From Balanoglossus misakiensis (taxonomy: Eukaryota; Hemichordata): 64,000 bases of DNA. This document shows, one piece after another, positions 1-12,400 of the stretch. The stretch's first letter is position 1; each line of letters opens with the position of its first letter. Location of the stretch: positions 11,160,001 through 11,224,000 of the forward strand of contig CM082582.2 in assembly GCA_040954595.2 (NCBI GenBank). Reading direction: 5' to 3'. Below the pieces are notes generated by a model. That model searched no databases. It saw only the letters and a program-made list of their open reading frames with translations, and was not told the DNA's origin. Position numbers and translations under genes: made by a program.

Positions 1-445
1 AAACTTTAATCTTGGTGGATGTGAGAGTCTTATTGCTCACTGTGTTTGGTGATTATTACAGGAAAAGCAAACAGGCCTGTTCTGCATGCAGAATCACTGC
101 AGGCCAAAATGACAGAATTGAATGGTTGTGTGAATATTTTGCACACAGGAATGAGATAACCTGTTCGCATGATTGCACACAAATTTACATCAAGGCAACT
201 GAACCTTTCTGGTGTATTTCAGTACACATTGATGTACATGTAACAGGTTCGACAGAGAAATACCCAAGTTTCAACCAAAACGTGCAGTGTCAAAAACTCA
301 ATTGATCCTGAGTGTGATTGACTCTTTCGCTATAAAGCATGGCTTGGTCCAAGTCTGGTACTTTTCCCGGTGAACTGAGACCTCGACCGAGGGAAACGAG
401 GAGCAAAAGGGGTTAAATCCTTCGCCTTATTTAATTTCCTTCCAG
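1..445. other. IPO4 intron sequence, nothing else seen
   Basis: Upstream of the first recognisable exon (acceptor AG at 444-445). The open frame at 12-305 shows no similarity that I recognise and no splice logic linking it to importin-4. It is taken as intron. Confidence 0.6.
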
Positions 446-3400
446 ATATCTCGAGGCGTTGCTTCAAGTCGTGTGCAAGGGAATTCAGGACAGCCACCAG
501 GTGGTCCGCAACGCCGCTCTCTTCACCCTGGGGCAGTTCTCCGAACACCTGCAGCCAAACATCAGCAACTATCACGCTCAGATCCTGCCGTTGCTCTTTG
601 AGTACATGAACCAGGTGCGGTCGCAGACGGGCAAGAAGAGCATTGTGGGTGTCACCAAGATGTACTATGCATTAGAAATGTTCTGTGAAAATTTAGGTGA
701 GTTGAACATTCTTTGCATATGTGAAGTGACACTTCCCAAAACATTCTCTTCTGCTTATTAACAAGAAAGAATGTAAAAAATTAAATATATTTAACATCAA
801 AGAAAAGCAAGTGCACATTTTATATATGTCAAAATGAAAATTCGAAAATTCTACTGAAAGTCTAAGCAAAGTTGCCAGAGATCAGACTTCAGCTGCCTTC
901 AATTGTCTTTCCCCACAGAAACAGACATGTTACTGCCATACTTACCCACCTTGATGGAGACCGTTCTGTCCACGCTGCAGACGTCACAGTCCATCCACGT
1001 CAAAGAGTTGGCGATCAGCGCCATTGGAGCCACTGCCAACGCGGCCAAGGAACACATGCTGCCCTACTTCCAACAAATCATTGAACATCTCAAAGTCTAT
1101 CTGATTGACTCCAAGTTGGAAGACGATATGGTGTTACAGATACAGGCGATAGGTGAGTAACTGGCCGAATGTCAAGTCCGTGCCAAGGAGATAACTGGAG
1201 GGGGCGCACTTTGTTATTAGCTGCTGTATCCATCTCATATACAGCACTGTCATATTCACAGCCCGTGTAATAGGATGCTTCACACTAATCATTATTTGTA
1301 TGTCCTTCAAGAAAAGTTAGGCAGTGTTCAATTTCCAGTTTTACAGAATAAAATGGCTGGTGCTTAGGGACAGTGTAGACCGCTAAACATTCAGTGAAAT
1401 CAATAAATCGTTTCACAAAATGTAACAATGAAACCAGACATCGCCACCCGTTTATTTGGGCAAGGCATTAATAGTGATTACTTCTGTGTGCAGATACCCT
1501 CGGTGTTCTTGCAAGGCAGATAGGGGCTGAGCATTTCATGCCGCTGGCCGAAGAATGCATCCAACTCGGTTTGAAGCTGATACAAGACAACGATGACCCC
1601 GACCTTAGACGATGCTCGTGAGTAACGATTCTCTCTTTCAGAGTTTATTGAGTTCAAAATCTCTCTGCTGGCAGCGTCTGGCTCTGCAGACTTCAAGTCT
1701 CTGTCTAGTGGCCTTCTTTCAAGTTTGAAATCAGGGTAGGGTGGGAAACTCCAGCAAAGAGGTGTGTCATACCACCATGGTACCACCACTGTCTCTTTTT
1801 TACAAGACTTCAACCACAGCTGCTGCTACATCTGAGTCCTCTCTTGCTAAAACCTTTGCTTCCTATTCATGCATGCACCAAGCACTTTCAAATCTATCAT
1901 TAAAACTCCATGTGTGTCTGCACAGGGACTGTGCAGAATACATTGAGAATTTCCTGAGGCTGTCAGGCAAACAATCAGTGTCTGTTTCTGCATTCGAAGT
2001 TTTTCCTGTGTAAAAGCAGGCTTTTCTTTCAAAGTAGAACAATTTAACAGAAAAAAAATGGTGAATATTTTGAAAAGAATAAATGCTGTCTCAGATGGTA
2101 GCAAAAACTCCACAATAAAAAATAGCTCTCAGCATCTTTCAAGACACATTGAGTCTGTTTAATCATTCAGTTCTCTGACCCGCAATGCAGGTATAGCAGA
2201 ATATTCTCAGCCCTGATGGGGAAGAGTGCAAGAGATAACCATACAGTGTATTATTGTATAATCTATTCCCTGGAGGATCCAATCCATTTGCTGCAAGCCA
2301 GACTTTTGTGTAACTTTCATTGAGCGTTATGCAGTCAGACACGCACACCTCATTGCTTGTGAATTTTTGATGACGTGTCGTTGTCGGTTTTTCCCGATGC
2401 TCTGCGCCAATTTGCAGATTTTTGAAACTAATAAAAAATTACAGCAGGTTTTTAGAGAGTTTAACCCTGATGTCAGATACATACAAATTTCATGTGAATC
2501 CTCAACCATGATTAATCAAAATTTCCTGCATTTTTCAAGAACTCTCTAATTTGTTGATTTACATTGTCTTACATATAACCAGTACTTCCCTAGGTATATA
2601 TGAATATTTAATGAGTCTGACTACGTTTGTGAGTTATGATTTTACCATGGAGACGACTCCATTAATGTTTCAGGTACATTTGTTCTAATGTGTACTTTCT
2701 GTCTCTCAGAAGCTATTGCACACAGTCATGTAGTCGCTCTCATTTGACCTTAAGTTGATTTAAGCAGTGTTTGCTTTTCGAGTAGAATATCAATGAAGTA
2801 GACCTCTGAATCTGATAGAGTATGGCTAAATTACCATGATGATAATCTTTTAATTTTTTCCCCTACCGTATATCATTCCAGTGTTGGCTGATTGCCACTG
2901 TAGCCGCGCCTTTGTTCATTTAGCCTGGTGTAGCCTCCCTTACAAAAATATCTATAGAATTCTATTGCCTATAGAGTTTGTATGGAAGTTTATAGAATTT
3001 CTATGGATGTCTATTGATCTGCATTGTATGTGATCACAGCAGTGAGATTAATGATGTATGTACACATATGCATCTTGTAGTACCTCTGTAGCTCGTAACC
3101 TTGCACATTATCGAGCATGGTTGGCATTGGACGTCGTTAGCCTTGCAGCGGAAAAATTAATTTCACGTTAATTGCGCAAATCTGCAGCTTATGATAAATT
3201 AAACCCAGTGCCTGCATCATCTGCTGTCACGACGCAGAGGGCTTTGTGTTTTGATTAATGACCTTTTCTAAGAAAGATTACATTGTAATGACCACGGTCT
3301 TAAACTTATCTCAGAATTCTCTTAAGGGAACTCATTTCTGTCTCCCATTATTTTTGTGTGCAAGATAAACTGGGGAGTTTTAATTTATGTGTGTGCCGCA

Positions 3401-6400
3401 GTCCCTCATTAAAACAATTATTACATTACAGATATGGGTTGTTCGCCTCGATCTCCATCGTACTGAAAGCCGGCATGGAGCCATACCTGGCTACCATCAT
3501 CAAGTTGATGGTTGAGTCCATAAAATCGGCCGAAGGAGTTGTGGTATGTGTATTTGCAAGTATTCAGTATGAAAAAATGTAACCGTTTGCGCTCAGACCC
3601 CCTCCTCATGACCTATGACATAATTCAGAAGTTTCTTCCAGGGGTAGTGGAGGATTTGAGTTTGAAGGAAAGAAAATGCATAACTTTATTTGAATACATT
3701 CTGCAGGCCCATTATAAAGAAGAAGAAAACAATTTTTTCCAAGTGTTCGACGAACAAGATTTAGAGGAAGGCAACGAAGACGGCGAAAACGGACTGGATG
3801 ATGACGAAATTGAAGGGTAGGTTTGAGGGTCAAAGTGCAAAGCGTTGCTATGCAGGGGTCATCTATGAATATCCATTCTAAATTTATAGTCAGATTGCAA
3901 TGATGAACCCTGAGATATGTACTGGCCTTTGTGTGGCAAATCTCATTCTTATGCGGGACGGTTAAAAATAAGAAAACCTTTCAGTGAATGGACATATAAA
4001 TTACCAGTGAAAATGCTATGTTTGTCGTAATATTTAACTTTTGCCCCAGAGCTCGTGCGACCTTGAGCTATAAGTGATTGGAAATAGGCAGAGATGGGAT
4101 AAGGCAGGCAATTTACGAGATTATCCTCTGTTGAATAATTTAGTTGAGGCCTATCAAGATTCTCTTGTGGCCGGCTAAAGTAATAACTGATGGATGTTGC
4201 TTTGCATCCCTGCAGGTTTAGTGTTGGGAATGCTTACTTGGATGAAAAGGAAGACAGCTGTAATGCTCTTGGAGAGATTGCCAGCAATACAGGGTGAGGA
4301 AAGAAAGGTCTTAACACAAACACATAAACACTAGCTAGCTGGCCATCCATGAATACAATTTCTCTCTCTTGCTCTCTCTCTATCTCTCTCTCACTCTAAC
4401 CATCTGCCTGTCCTTTCAATTTTCGCCAATTCTGAAAGTTGTGTTAGGTCACAACCAGTCAAATAAAGAATTGAAGATGTACCCATAGTTCACTCTGACA
4501 CATATATTCAAAACCTTTACAAACATATACACTACGGTTCATATCTTGTTCAGGGTGTGAATGGCTGTAGCCAAATGAGGTTTTGAATCCCTGTGGTAAA
4601 TTGCACCAGTCAAATGCTGAGATCAGTGAGAGTCTGTGATAATCCCACTTAGTTTGCATTTTGATCAAGTTGATAGCTCCCGTAAAGTGTGGTGAAAATT
4701 GACCAAACATGGTCATCAGAAAAGAAATTGATCTTTGATAAGGGCAGCGTAATGCAGTGCCATGCAGTCCCATGCCACAAATCAGCTCAAAACTTGTCAA
4801 TATTTGATGATTGTTTTTCACGCTAGGATGAAGCCAGTCTGAAATCAGGAATTTACGAAATTCCCGCGGGACCCGTCCTATATCACCTGCACGTGTACGC
4901 TCAAACGAGCAGAGATTTTTTTCCCCTTGGATTTTATAAAGTCATTTCATTGTCATGCAATTTTAATGTGTGTTTTTGTCGTTCTGATTTGTATTAACAT
5001 GCCTACCTCCTGGGCAGTGTTTCCACTATGGCTTATCTGCTTGATAATCGTGCTCGCGTAATGTCGTTTGTTGCTCAACTTATTAATTATATTGATCAGT
5101 AATTACATTTTGATAAAAAATAAAATCTATACACAAGAGCAGGGCTGTAATCTCTGTTGCATTTGGGGTCCCTGGACCAGCATGCCAGTCAAGTGTACGA
5201 GCCATGTAACATCGACTGAATTGAATCCCCCCAAAAGATTGTTTTCACGTTGAACCTTCAGGGAACAAACTTGCCACCTGAGCTACGCCTCCTCAAAACC
5301 TCAGAGGAAAACATGACCCCTGTGATTATTTACATGCCCAAGGACATATAAAACCATCTGTAATCATGGAATCATTTTTTTTATCAGTTGAACGGTTTTA
5401 TAATTCCACGGGGCTATTTTTTCACAGGGATTAGATTTATCACGAAACTGTTAAATGGCAAATTTTACCTTGGCAAATGCTCAGATAAATATCTATGATA
5501 AAATTACAGACTGAGCCAAAACCCTAGGGCTTTGTGCCTTCCATTAGGTGTTCATTTGGCTCACACAAGAAAAAAGACAGATCGAAATTCTGTGGAAAAC
5601 AAGACAGATAAATGAAGTCTTAATGTGGGTTGAGTATCATGAGTTTCAATGATAAAAATATTTAAGGCTTTGTGTTCGTCTCAAGCCATTCTTCGATGAT
5701 GGGTACTTTAAACCTTTATCTACAAAAGACAAACAAATTTCACCAGTATGTTTTTGTTTACAGGGCAGCCTTCCTTCCTTATTTAGAAGAGTGTTTCAGT
5801 GAAGTTCACAAAGTAATAGATCATCCTGCCAGCGATATCCGCAAAGCAGCCATAACCTGTATTGGTCAGTTCTGTTGCTCACTGCACAGTGTATTTACAG
5901 AGAGAAATGTTCCCGATGAGACGGGTGGTAAGTAGAAAACAAGCAGTCATTTTTTTTCAGATGACAGAAACTGCATTTGGTTGGATTTTCTCCAAAATTA
6001 CAAATTGAATTTTGAATGTCTTCCATGACTATAGTTCTACTAAGACTGCCTCAGGTCTGCAGACCGTATGCTAGATGTCAAATTGAATCTAGTTTGAAAT
6101 AGTTTTCAGTGAAAAGAATGGGGATTCTCCATCTGTCATCTGCACAGCTCACAAGCAGACCTGCTTTCAGAAAACGCATTTCAGACAACTGCAGAATTTT
6201 ATTACCACTCCAACAATGAGGGGACATGCAGGGAGAGATGTTTTCAACAAGACAGGTTTTAACGAACTGACATATGCTTTCGGTCGTATACAAACAACGG
6301 GCACAAAAGCCGAATCAAAGGAGGGAAAACGAAGCCACTCATCGCTGAAACAGTCTCACTTGTGTGCTTCTTTTCAGCTCTCAACAAACTGCTTGTGGAC

Positions 6401-9400
6401 ACCGTGCCGAGCATAATCGAGATCATCAACACCGACGCAGATAGGACGGTTGTCATGGCGACGCTGCAGACCGTCAACGAGATGCTGAAGGTGATAGGCG
6501 GTGCAGTCATCGCCGATGAGAACCACTTAAATTCCATGACGACGAGCGTCAGGAACGTTCTGCAAAAGAAGGTAGGAGAAAAGTCAGTGTGAGAAAAAAA
6601 ATTCACTCACAACCAAACTGAAGACAGCTGGTTGGACCAACTAGCTGGTTGCAAGATCTGCTGCCCTGGGGATTAGAGAAATTCGACACCTAGGATGTAT
6701 TATTACTAATATACAAAGCCCCTCGACTCCCTTTGTCTGTCACCTCTACCACGTCAGCATGAGTAGCTATCTCTCACTTCTCATCCGAACAGGAATAGAT
6801 TTCTGTCACGCATCCTGGCCCCGCATCCTGTTCTTCATTGTCCGCCTTTGTGGCCAGGCTAATCAACCGAGGCAGATTGCGACCGCTAATGGGTTCTGAG
6901 AGCAGTCGTATCATCCAGCGCTGTGCCACACCTTTTCATCCTCAGATCACAGCAAGGTCACTCGAGTGTCAGAGCACTTCTGCCATCACAGCTGCTGAAA
7001 CGTGAAATACATGCAGCCACAGAAGAAAAAAATGTCCACTGATAGCCACCTTTCATGCCATCATAAAAAAATAAATGTTTGCGTTGGTCATTTCGGTAGC
7101 AGGTGTCTTTGTAGAATAGACCCTGGTTTTATGCGGGTTTCGTTTGTTGAAGAAAATTGACTGTGAGATTTCCTGTTTCAAGTAATTGTGTACTAGTACA
7201 TTTTAAATAATGTACATACTTGTACAGATAAGTGGACTATTGCCTTGTCATTTCTTGCGTAGCTGTGAATTTATTCTGTACTTAACAGTTCTTAAGTTGT
7301 CATTCCGCATTCTTCATCAAGTTTAAGAGTGTGAAAAGTAAGGTCTGCATCATGTGTGTGTTTCCGAAACGAGAGCTGCATTCCTTGAAGTGTTCAAAGG
7401 CGTGACAAATGACGTGCCATTAGACCATGCGATAACATCGGGAGAGCTTGGTAGTCATGGCAACTGTTACATTACACGATAATCATACCGGTGTGTTCGT
7501 TATTACCTTTGAAATGGTACACCTTTCAGGTGTGCAGTTGGGCATAAACTTGGCTTAGCTGTTCTGTGACTGCACTTCAGTATTGTGCTGTTCTGTCTCC
7601 CCCTCTAATTTCATGCTATAAAATGACAAGGACTCCAGTAATGACGTACATGGAAGTCTTGGATGAAATGTCGAGCTGTTCTTTTCCTGTAGGAAATGTA
7701 TATACAAAGCACTTAATCATAAAAAAAACAGAATCACAAATTCCATTGAGATGTAAGGAATGGGTAATTATGACTTGCCAAATTGTCCAATAATTGCTTT
7801 GGGATTATTTTTTTATATTGATTTCTGGTCATCAAAACAGCGATTTATCTCTTATAATCTGTTTTGGAAGAATTGCAACCACTAAAGATTACCTGTCTGT
7901 CTTTTAAGTTGGAAAATAGACTAAGACAAATCATCAAGTATAACTCCCCGTCTTGAAATAAGCTGAAGGAGAGATATGCATCATTGGAATGCAGCTGTAA
8001 CCTTTGACCCTTTTGCTATTATTCTGTATACACAGCTAAAGATTGACAGACCTGCACCAGGATTTGTCTGCACCGGGTCTGTCACATGCATGCAGCATGT
8101 CTGACATGCAAGCCATGCACCAGACCTGATCTGTCGGACCTGCCACAGGTCTGATCTGTCAGACCTGCACCAGGTCTGTCCTGTCAGACTTGCACCAGGT
8201 CTGTTCTGACAGACCTGCCACAGGTCTGATCTGTCAGACCTGCACCAGGTCTGTTCTGACAGACCTGCCACAGGTCTGATCTGTCAGACCTGCACCAGGT
8301 CTGTCCTGTCAGACCTGCACCAGGTCTGTCCTGTCAGACCTGCACCAGGTCAGTCCTGTCAGACCTGCACCAGGTCTGTCCTGACAGCAATGCACCAGAC
8401 CTGATCTGTCAGACCTGCACTAGGTCTGTCCCGTCAGACCTGCACCAGACATGTCCCATCAGACCTGCCACAGGTCTGATCTGTCAGACCTGCACCAGGT
8501 CTGTTCTGACAGACCTGCCACAGGTCTGTCCTGTCAGACCTGCCACAGGTCTGATCTGTCAGACCTGCACCAGGTCTGTCCTGTCAGGCCTGCACCAGGT
8601 CTGTTCTGACAGACCTGCCACAGGTCTGATCTGTCAGACCTGCACCAGGTCTGTTCTGACAGACCTGCCACAGGTCTGATCTGTCAGACCTGCACCAGGT
8701 CTGTCCTGTCAGACCTGCCACAGGTCTGTCCTGTCAGACCTGCACCAGGTCTGTCCTGTCAGACCTGCACCAGGTCTGTTCTGACAGACCTGCACCAGGT
8801 CTGTCCTGTCAGACCTGCCACAGGTCTGATCTGTCAGACCTGCACCAGGTCTGTTCTGACAGACCTGCCACAGGTCTGATCTGTCAGACCTGCACCAGGT
8901 CTGTTCTGACAGACCTGCCACAGGTCTGATCTGTCAGACCTGCACCAGGTCTGTCCTGTCAGACCTGCCACAGGTCTGTCCTGTCAGACCTGCACCAGGT
9001 CTGTCCTGTCAGACCTGCCACAGGTCTGATCTGTCAGACCTGCACCAGGTCTGTCCTGTCAGACCTGCACCAGGTCTGTTCTGACAGACCTGCCACAGGT
9101 CTGATCTGTCAGACCTGCACCAGGTCTGTTCTGACAGACCTGCCACAGGTCTGTCCTGTCAGACCTGCACCAGGTCTGTCCTGTCAGACCTGCACCAGGT
9201 CTGTTCTGACAGACCTGCCACAGGTCTGATCTGTCAGACCTGCACCAGGTCTGTCCTGTCAGACCTGCCACAGGTCTGTCCTGTCAGACCTGCACCAGGT
9301 CTGTCCTGTCAGACCTGCACCAGGTCTGTCCTGTCAGACCTGCACCAGGTCTGTCCTGTCAGACCTGCACCAGGTCTGTCCTGTCAGACCTGCATCAGGT

Positions 9401-12400
9401 CTGTCCTGTCAGACCTGCATCAGGTCTGTCCTGTCAGACCTGCCACAGGTCTGATCTGTCAGACCTGCACCAGGTCTGTCCTGACAGACCTGCCACAGGT
9501 CTGTCCTGTCAGACCTGCCACAGGTCTGTCCTGTCAGACCTGCACCAGGTCTGTCCTGTCAGACCTGCACCAGGTCTGTTCTGACAGACCTGCCACAGGT
9601 CTGTCCTGTCAGACCTGCACCAGGTCTGTCCTGTCAGACCTGCACCAGGTCTGTTCTGACAGACCTGCCACAGGTCTGTCCTGTCAGACCTGCACCAGGT
9701 CTGATCTGTCAGACCTGCACCAGGTCTGTTCTGACAGACCTGCCACAGGTCTGTCCTGTCAGACCTGCACCAGGTCTGTCCTGTCAGACCTGCACCAGGT
9801 CTGTTCTGACAGACCTGCCACAGGTCTGATCTGTCAGACCTGCCACAGGTCTGTCCTGTCAGACCTGCCACAGGTCTGTCCTGTCAGACCTGCACCAGGT
9901 CTGTCCTGTCAGACCTGCACCAGGTCTGTCCTGTCAGACCTGCACCAGGTCTGTTCTGACAGACCTGCCACAGGTCTGATCTGTCAGACCTGCCACAGGT
10001 CTGTCCTGTCAGACCTGCCACAGGTCTGTCCTGTCAGACCTGCACCAGGTCTGTCCTGTCAGACCTGCACCAGGTCTGTCCTGTCAGACCTGCACCAGGT
10101 CTGTCCTGTCAGACCTGCACCAGGTCTGTTCTGACAGACCTGCCACAGGTCTGTCCTGTCAGACCTGCCACAGGTCTGTCCTGTCAGACCTGCCACAGGT
10201 CTGTCCTGTCAGACCTGCACCAGGTCTGTCCTGTCAGACCTGCACCAGGTCTGTTCTGACAGACCTGCCACAGGTCTGTCCTGTCAGACCTGCACCAGGT
10301 CTGTCCTGTCAGACCTGCACCAGGTCTGTTCTGACAGACCTGCCACAGGTCTGATCTGTCAGACCTGCACCAGGTCTGTCCTGTCAGACCTGCCACAGGT
10401 CTGTCCTGTCAGACCTGCACCAGGTCTGTCCTGTCAGACCTGCACCAGGTCTGTCCTGACAGCAATGCACCAGACCTGATCTGTCAGACCTGCACTAGGT
10501 CTGTCCCGTCAGACCTGCACCATGTCTGTTCTGACAGACCTGCCACAGGTCTGATCTGTCAGACCTGCAGCAGGTCTGTCCTGTCAGACCTGCCACAGGT
10601 CTGTCCCGTCAGACCTGCATCAGGTCTGTCCTGTCAGACCTGCACCAGGTCTGTCCTGTCAGACCTGCATCAGGTCTGTCCTGTCAGACCTGCATCAGGT
10701 CTGTCCTGTCAGACCTGCCACAGGTCTGATCTGTCAGACCTGCACCAGGTCTGTTCTGACAGACCTGCCACAGGTCTGTCCTGTCAGACCTGCCACAGGT
10801 CTGTCCTGTCAGACCTGCACCAGGTCTGTCCTGTCAGACCTGCACCAGGTCTGTTCTGACAGACCTGCCACAGGTCTGTCCTGTCAGACCTGCACCAGGT
10901 CTGTCCTGACAGCAATGCACCAGACCTGATCTGTCAGACCTGCACTAGGTCTGTCCCGTCAGACCTGCACCAGGTCTGTTCTGACAGACCTGCCACAGGT
11001 CTGATCTGTCAGACCTGCACCAGGTCTGTCCTGTCAGACCTGCAGCAGACATATCCCATCAGACCTGCAGCAGACATGTCCTGTCAGACCTGCAACATGT
11101 CTAATTGAACACACCTGTGTCAGTTTTCTTATTTTTATTTTTGGAAGGAGGTCGCGATCGATGATTCTTGTACCGTGGTGGTGGTACGGTACTTGGCAAG
11201 GGGAGAACCATTGTATTTTTGGGGATGGATAAAGGATTTTTTGTGGGGGGCAGTGTTGACAGATGGTGCAGAGGAAACATTCTTCCGCAATGTCTTGAGG
11301 TAATAAAGTAGATGGGCAATCGAAAAAAAAAATGGCTGTAGCAGTGGCTAAAAAAAAAATTAGCTGACATATACCCAATCGTAAATCATCCTCCCTCCCC
11401 CCCAAATCGAATGGTCCCCCCCCCCGACCTGCACGACCGAACGGTAAACACAATATATCCACACACACCGATGTATGAGAATACTGAACGGCGACATATT
11501 TTCATTCATATAGCGGACCAGAGAAGATTTTCTTTATTATTTTAACCAAAAATCGCAAAAAAGGGCCAGGAAATAATAATAAAAACAGACGCCGGTTGAT
11601 AAGTTTTGTTTACATCCTTGCATGTCAAAGGCCATGTTACGTGTATATAACACTGCGTATCATTGGTTGTTTCTACCTACCCCTGTAAAGACTAACCAAT
11701 CACACACAGGCTTACTGTCGATCGTCATTTCGGCACGACTGATCCAAGGGACTTATGTGAAATCAACTTGTTTTATCGAGTGGTCCGTCGTTTTTGAACT
11801 TGCAAGTAGAACGTGACAGCACAAAATCAACAAAAGACTCGTCGATGTACAGAAATTGTGAAACCTGTCGCGTATTCTGTTTCACCATGGAATATTAAAA
11901 TAGTTGTGGATAATTGTGTGTGAGTTTCTCTTGTATACAAAGTATACGTGCTAAGTGCATTTGAATGTCTACCCTAATACATACAAAGTGAAATAATCTG
12001 CCACAGCAAACCTGGTACAAGGCTTAAATGCCAGATCTGCAGCAGGTCTGACTGGATAGGCCTGCTGCAGGTCTGTTCTGACAGGTCTGCTGCAGGTCTG
12101 ACAGGATAGGCCTGCTGCAGGTCTGTTCTGACAGGTCTGCTGCAGGTCTGATGGGACATGTCTGCTGCAGGTCTGACAGGATAGACCTGCTGCAGGTCTG
12201 ACAGGACAGACCTGCACCGGGTCTGACAGGACAGACCTGGTGCAGGTCTGACGGGACAGACCTGTGGCAGGTCTGTCAGGACAGACCTGGTGCAGGTCTG
12301 ATCCAGCAGACTGCTGCAGGTCTGGGGCCATATTGCTGCACATGACCTGTTGGTCAGACATGCACCGGACATGCACCACACCTGGTGCAGACCTGGTGAA

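Noticed and set aside
8046-11098. CRISPR-like array
   Set aside because: There are no unique spacers; the units abut head to tail at 25 bp, and the host is a eukaryote. It is a minisatellite.
7981-11468. Long minus-strand open frames with repeats such as QTWCRSDRTDLWQVC
   Set aside because: They arise because a 25-bp tandem unit lacks stops in some frames; 25 is not a multiple of 3, so the translation repeats every 75 bp. They have no stable start, no splice context and no recognised family.
11969-12381. Two overlapping 135-codon minus-strand frames
   Set aside because: Both are translations of the second minisatellite in different frames.
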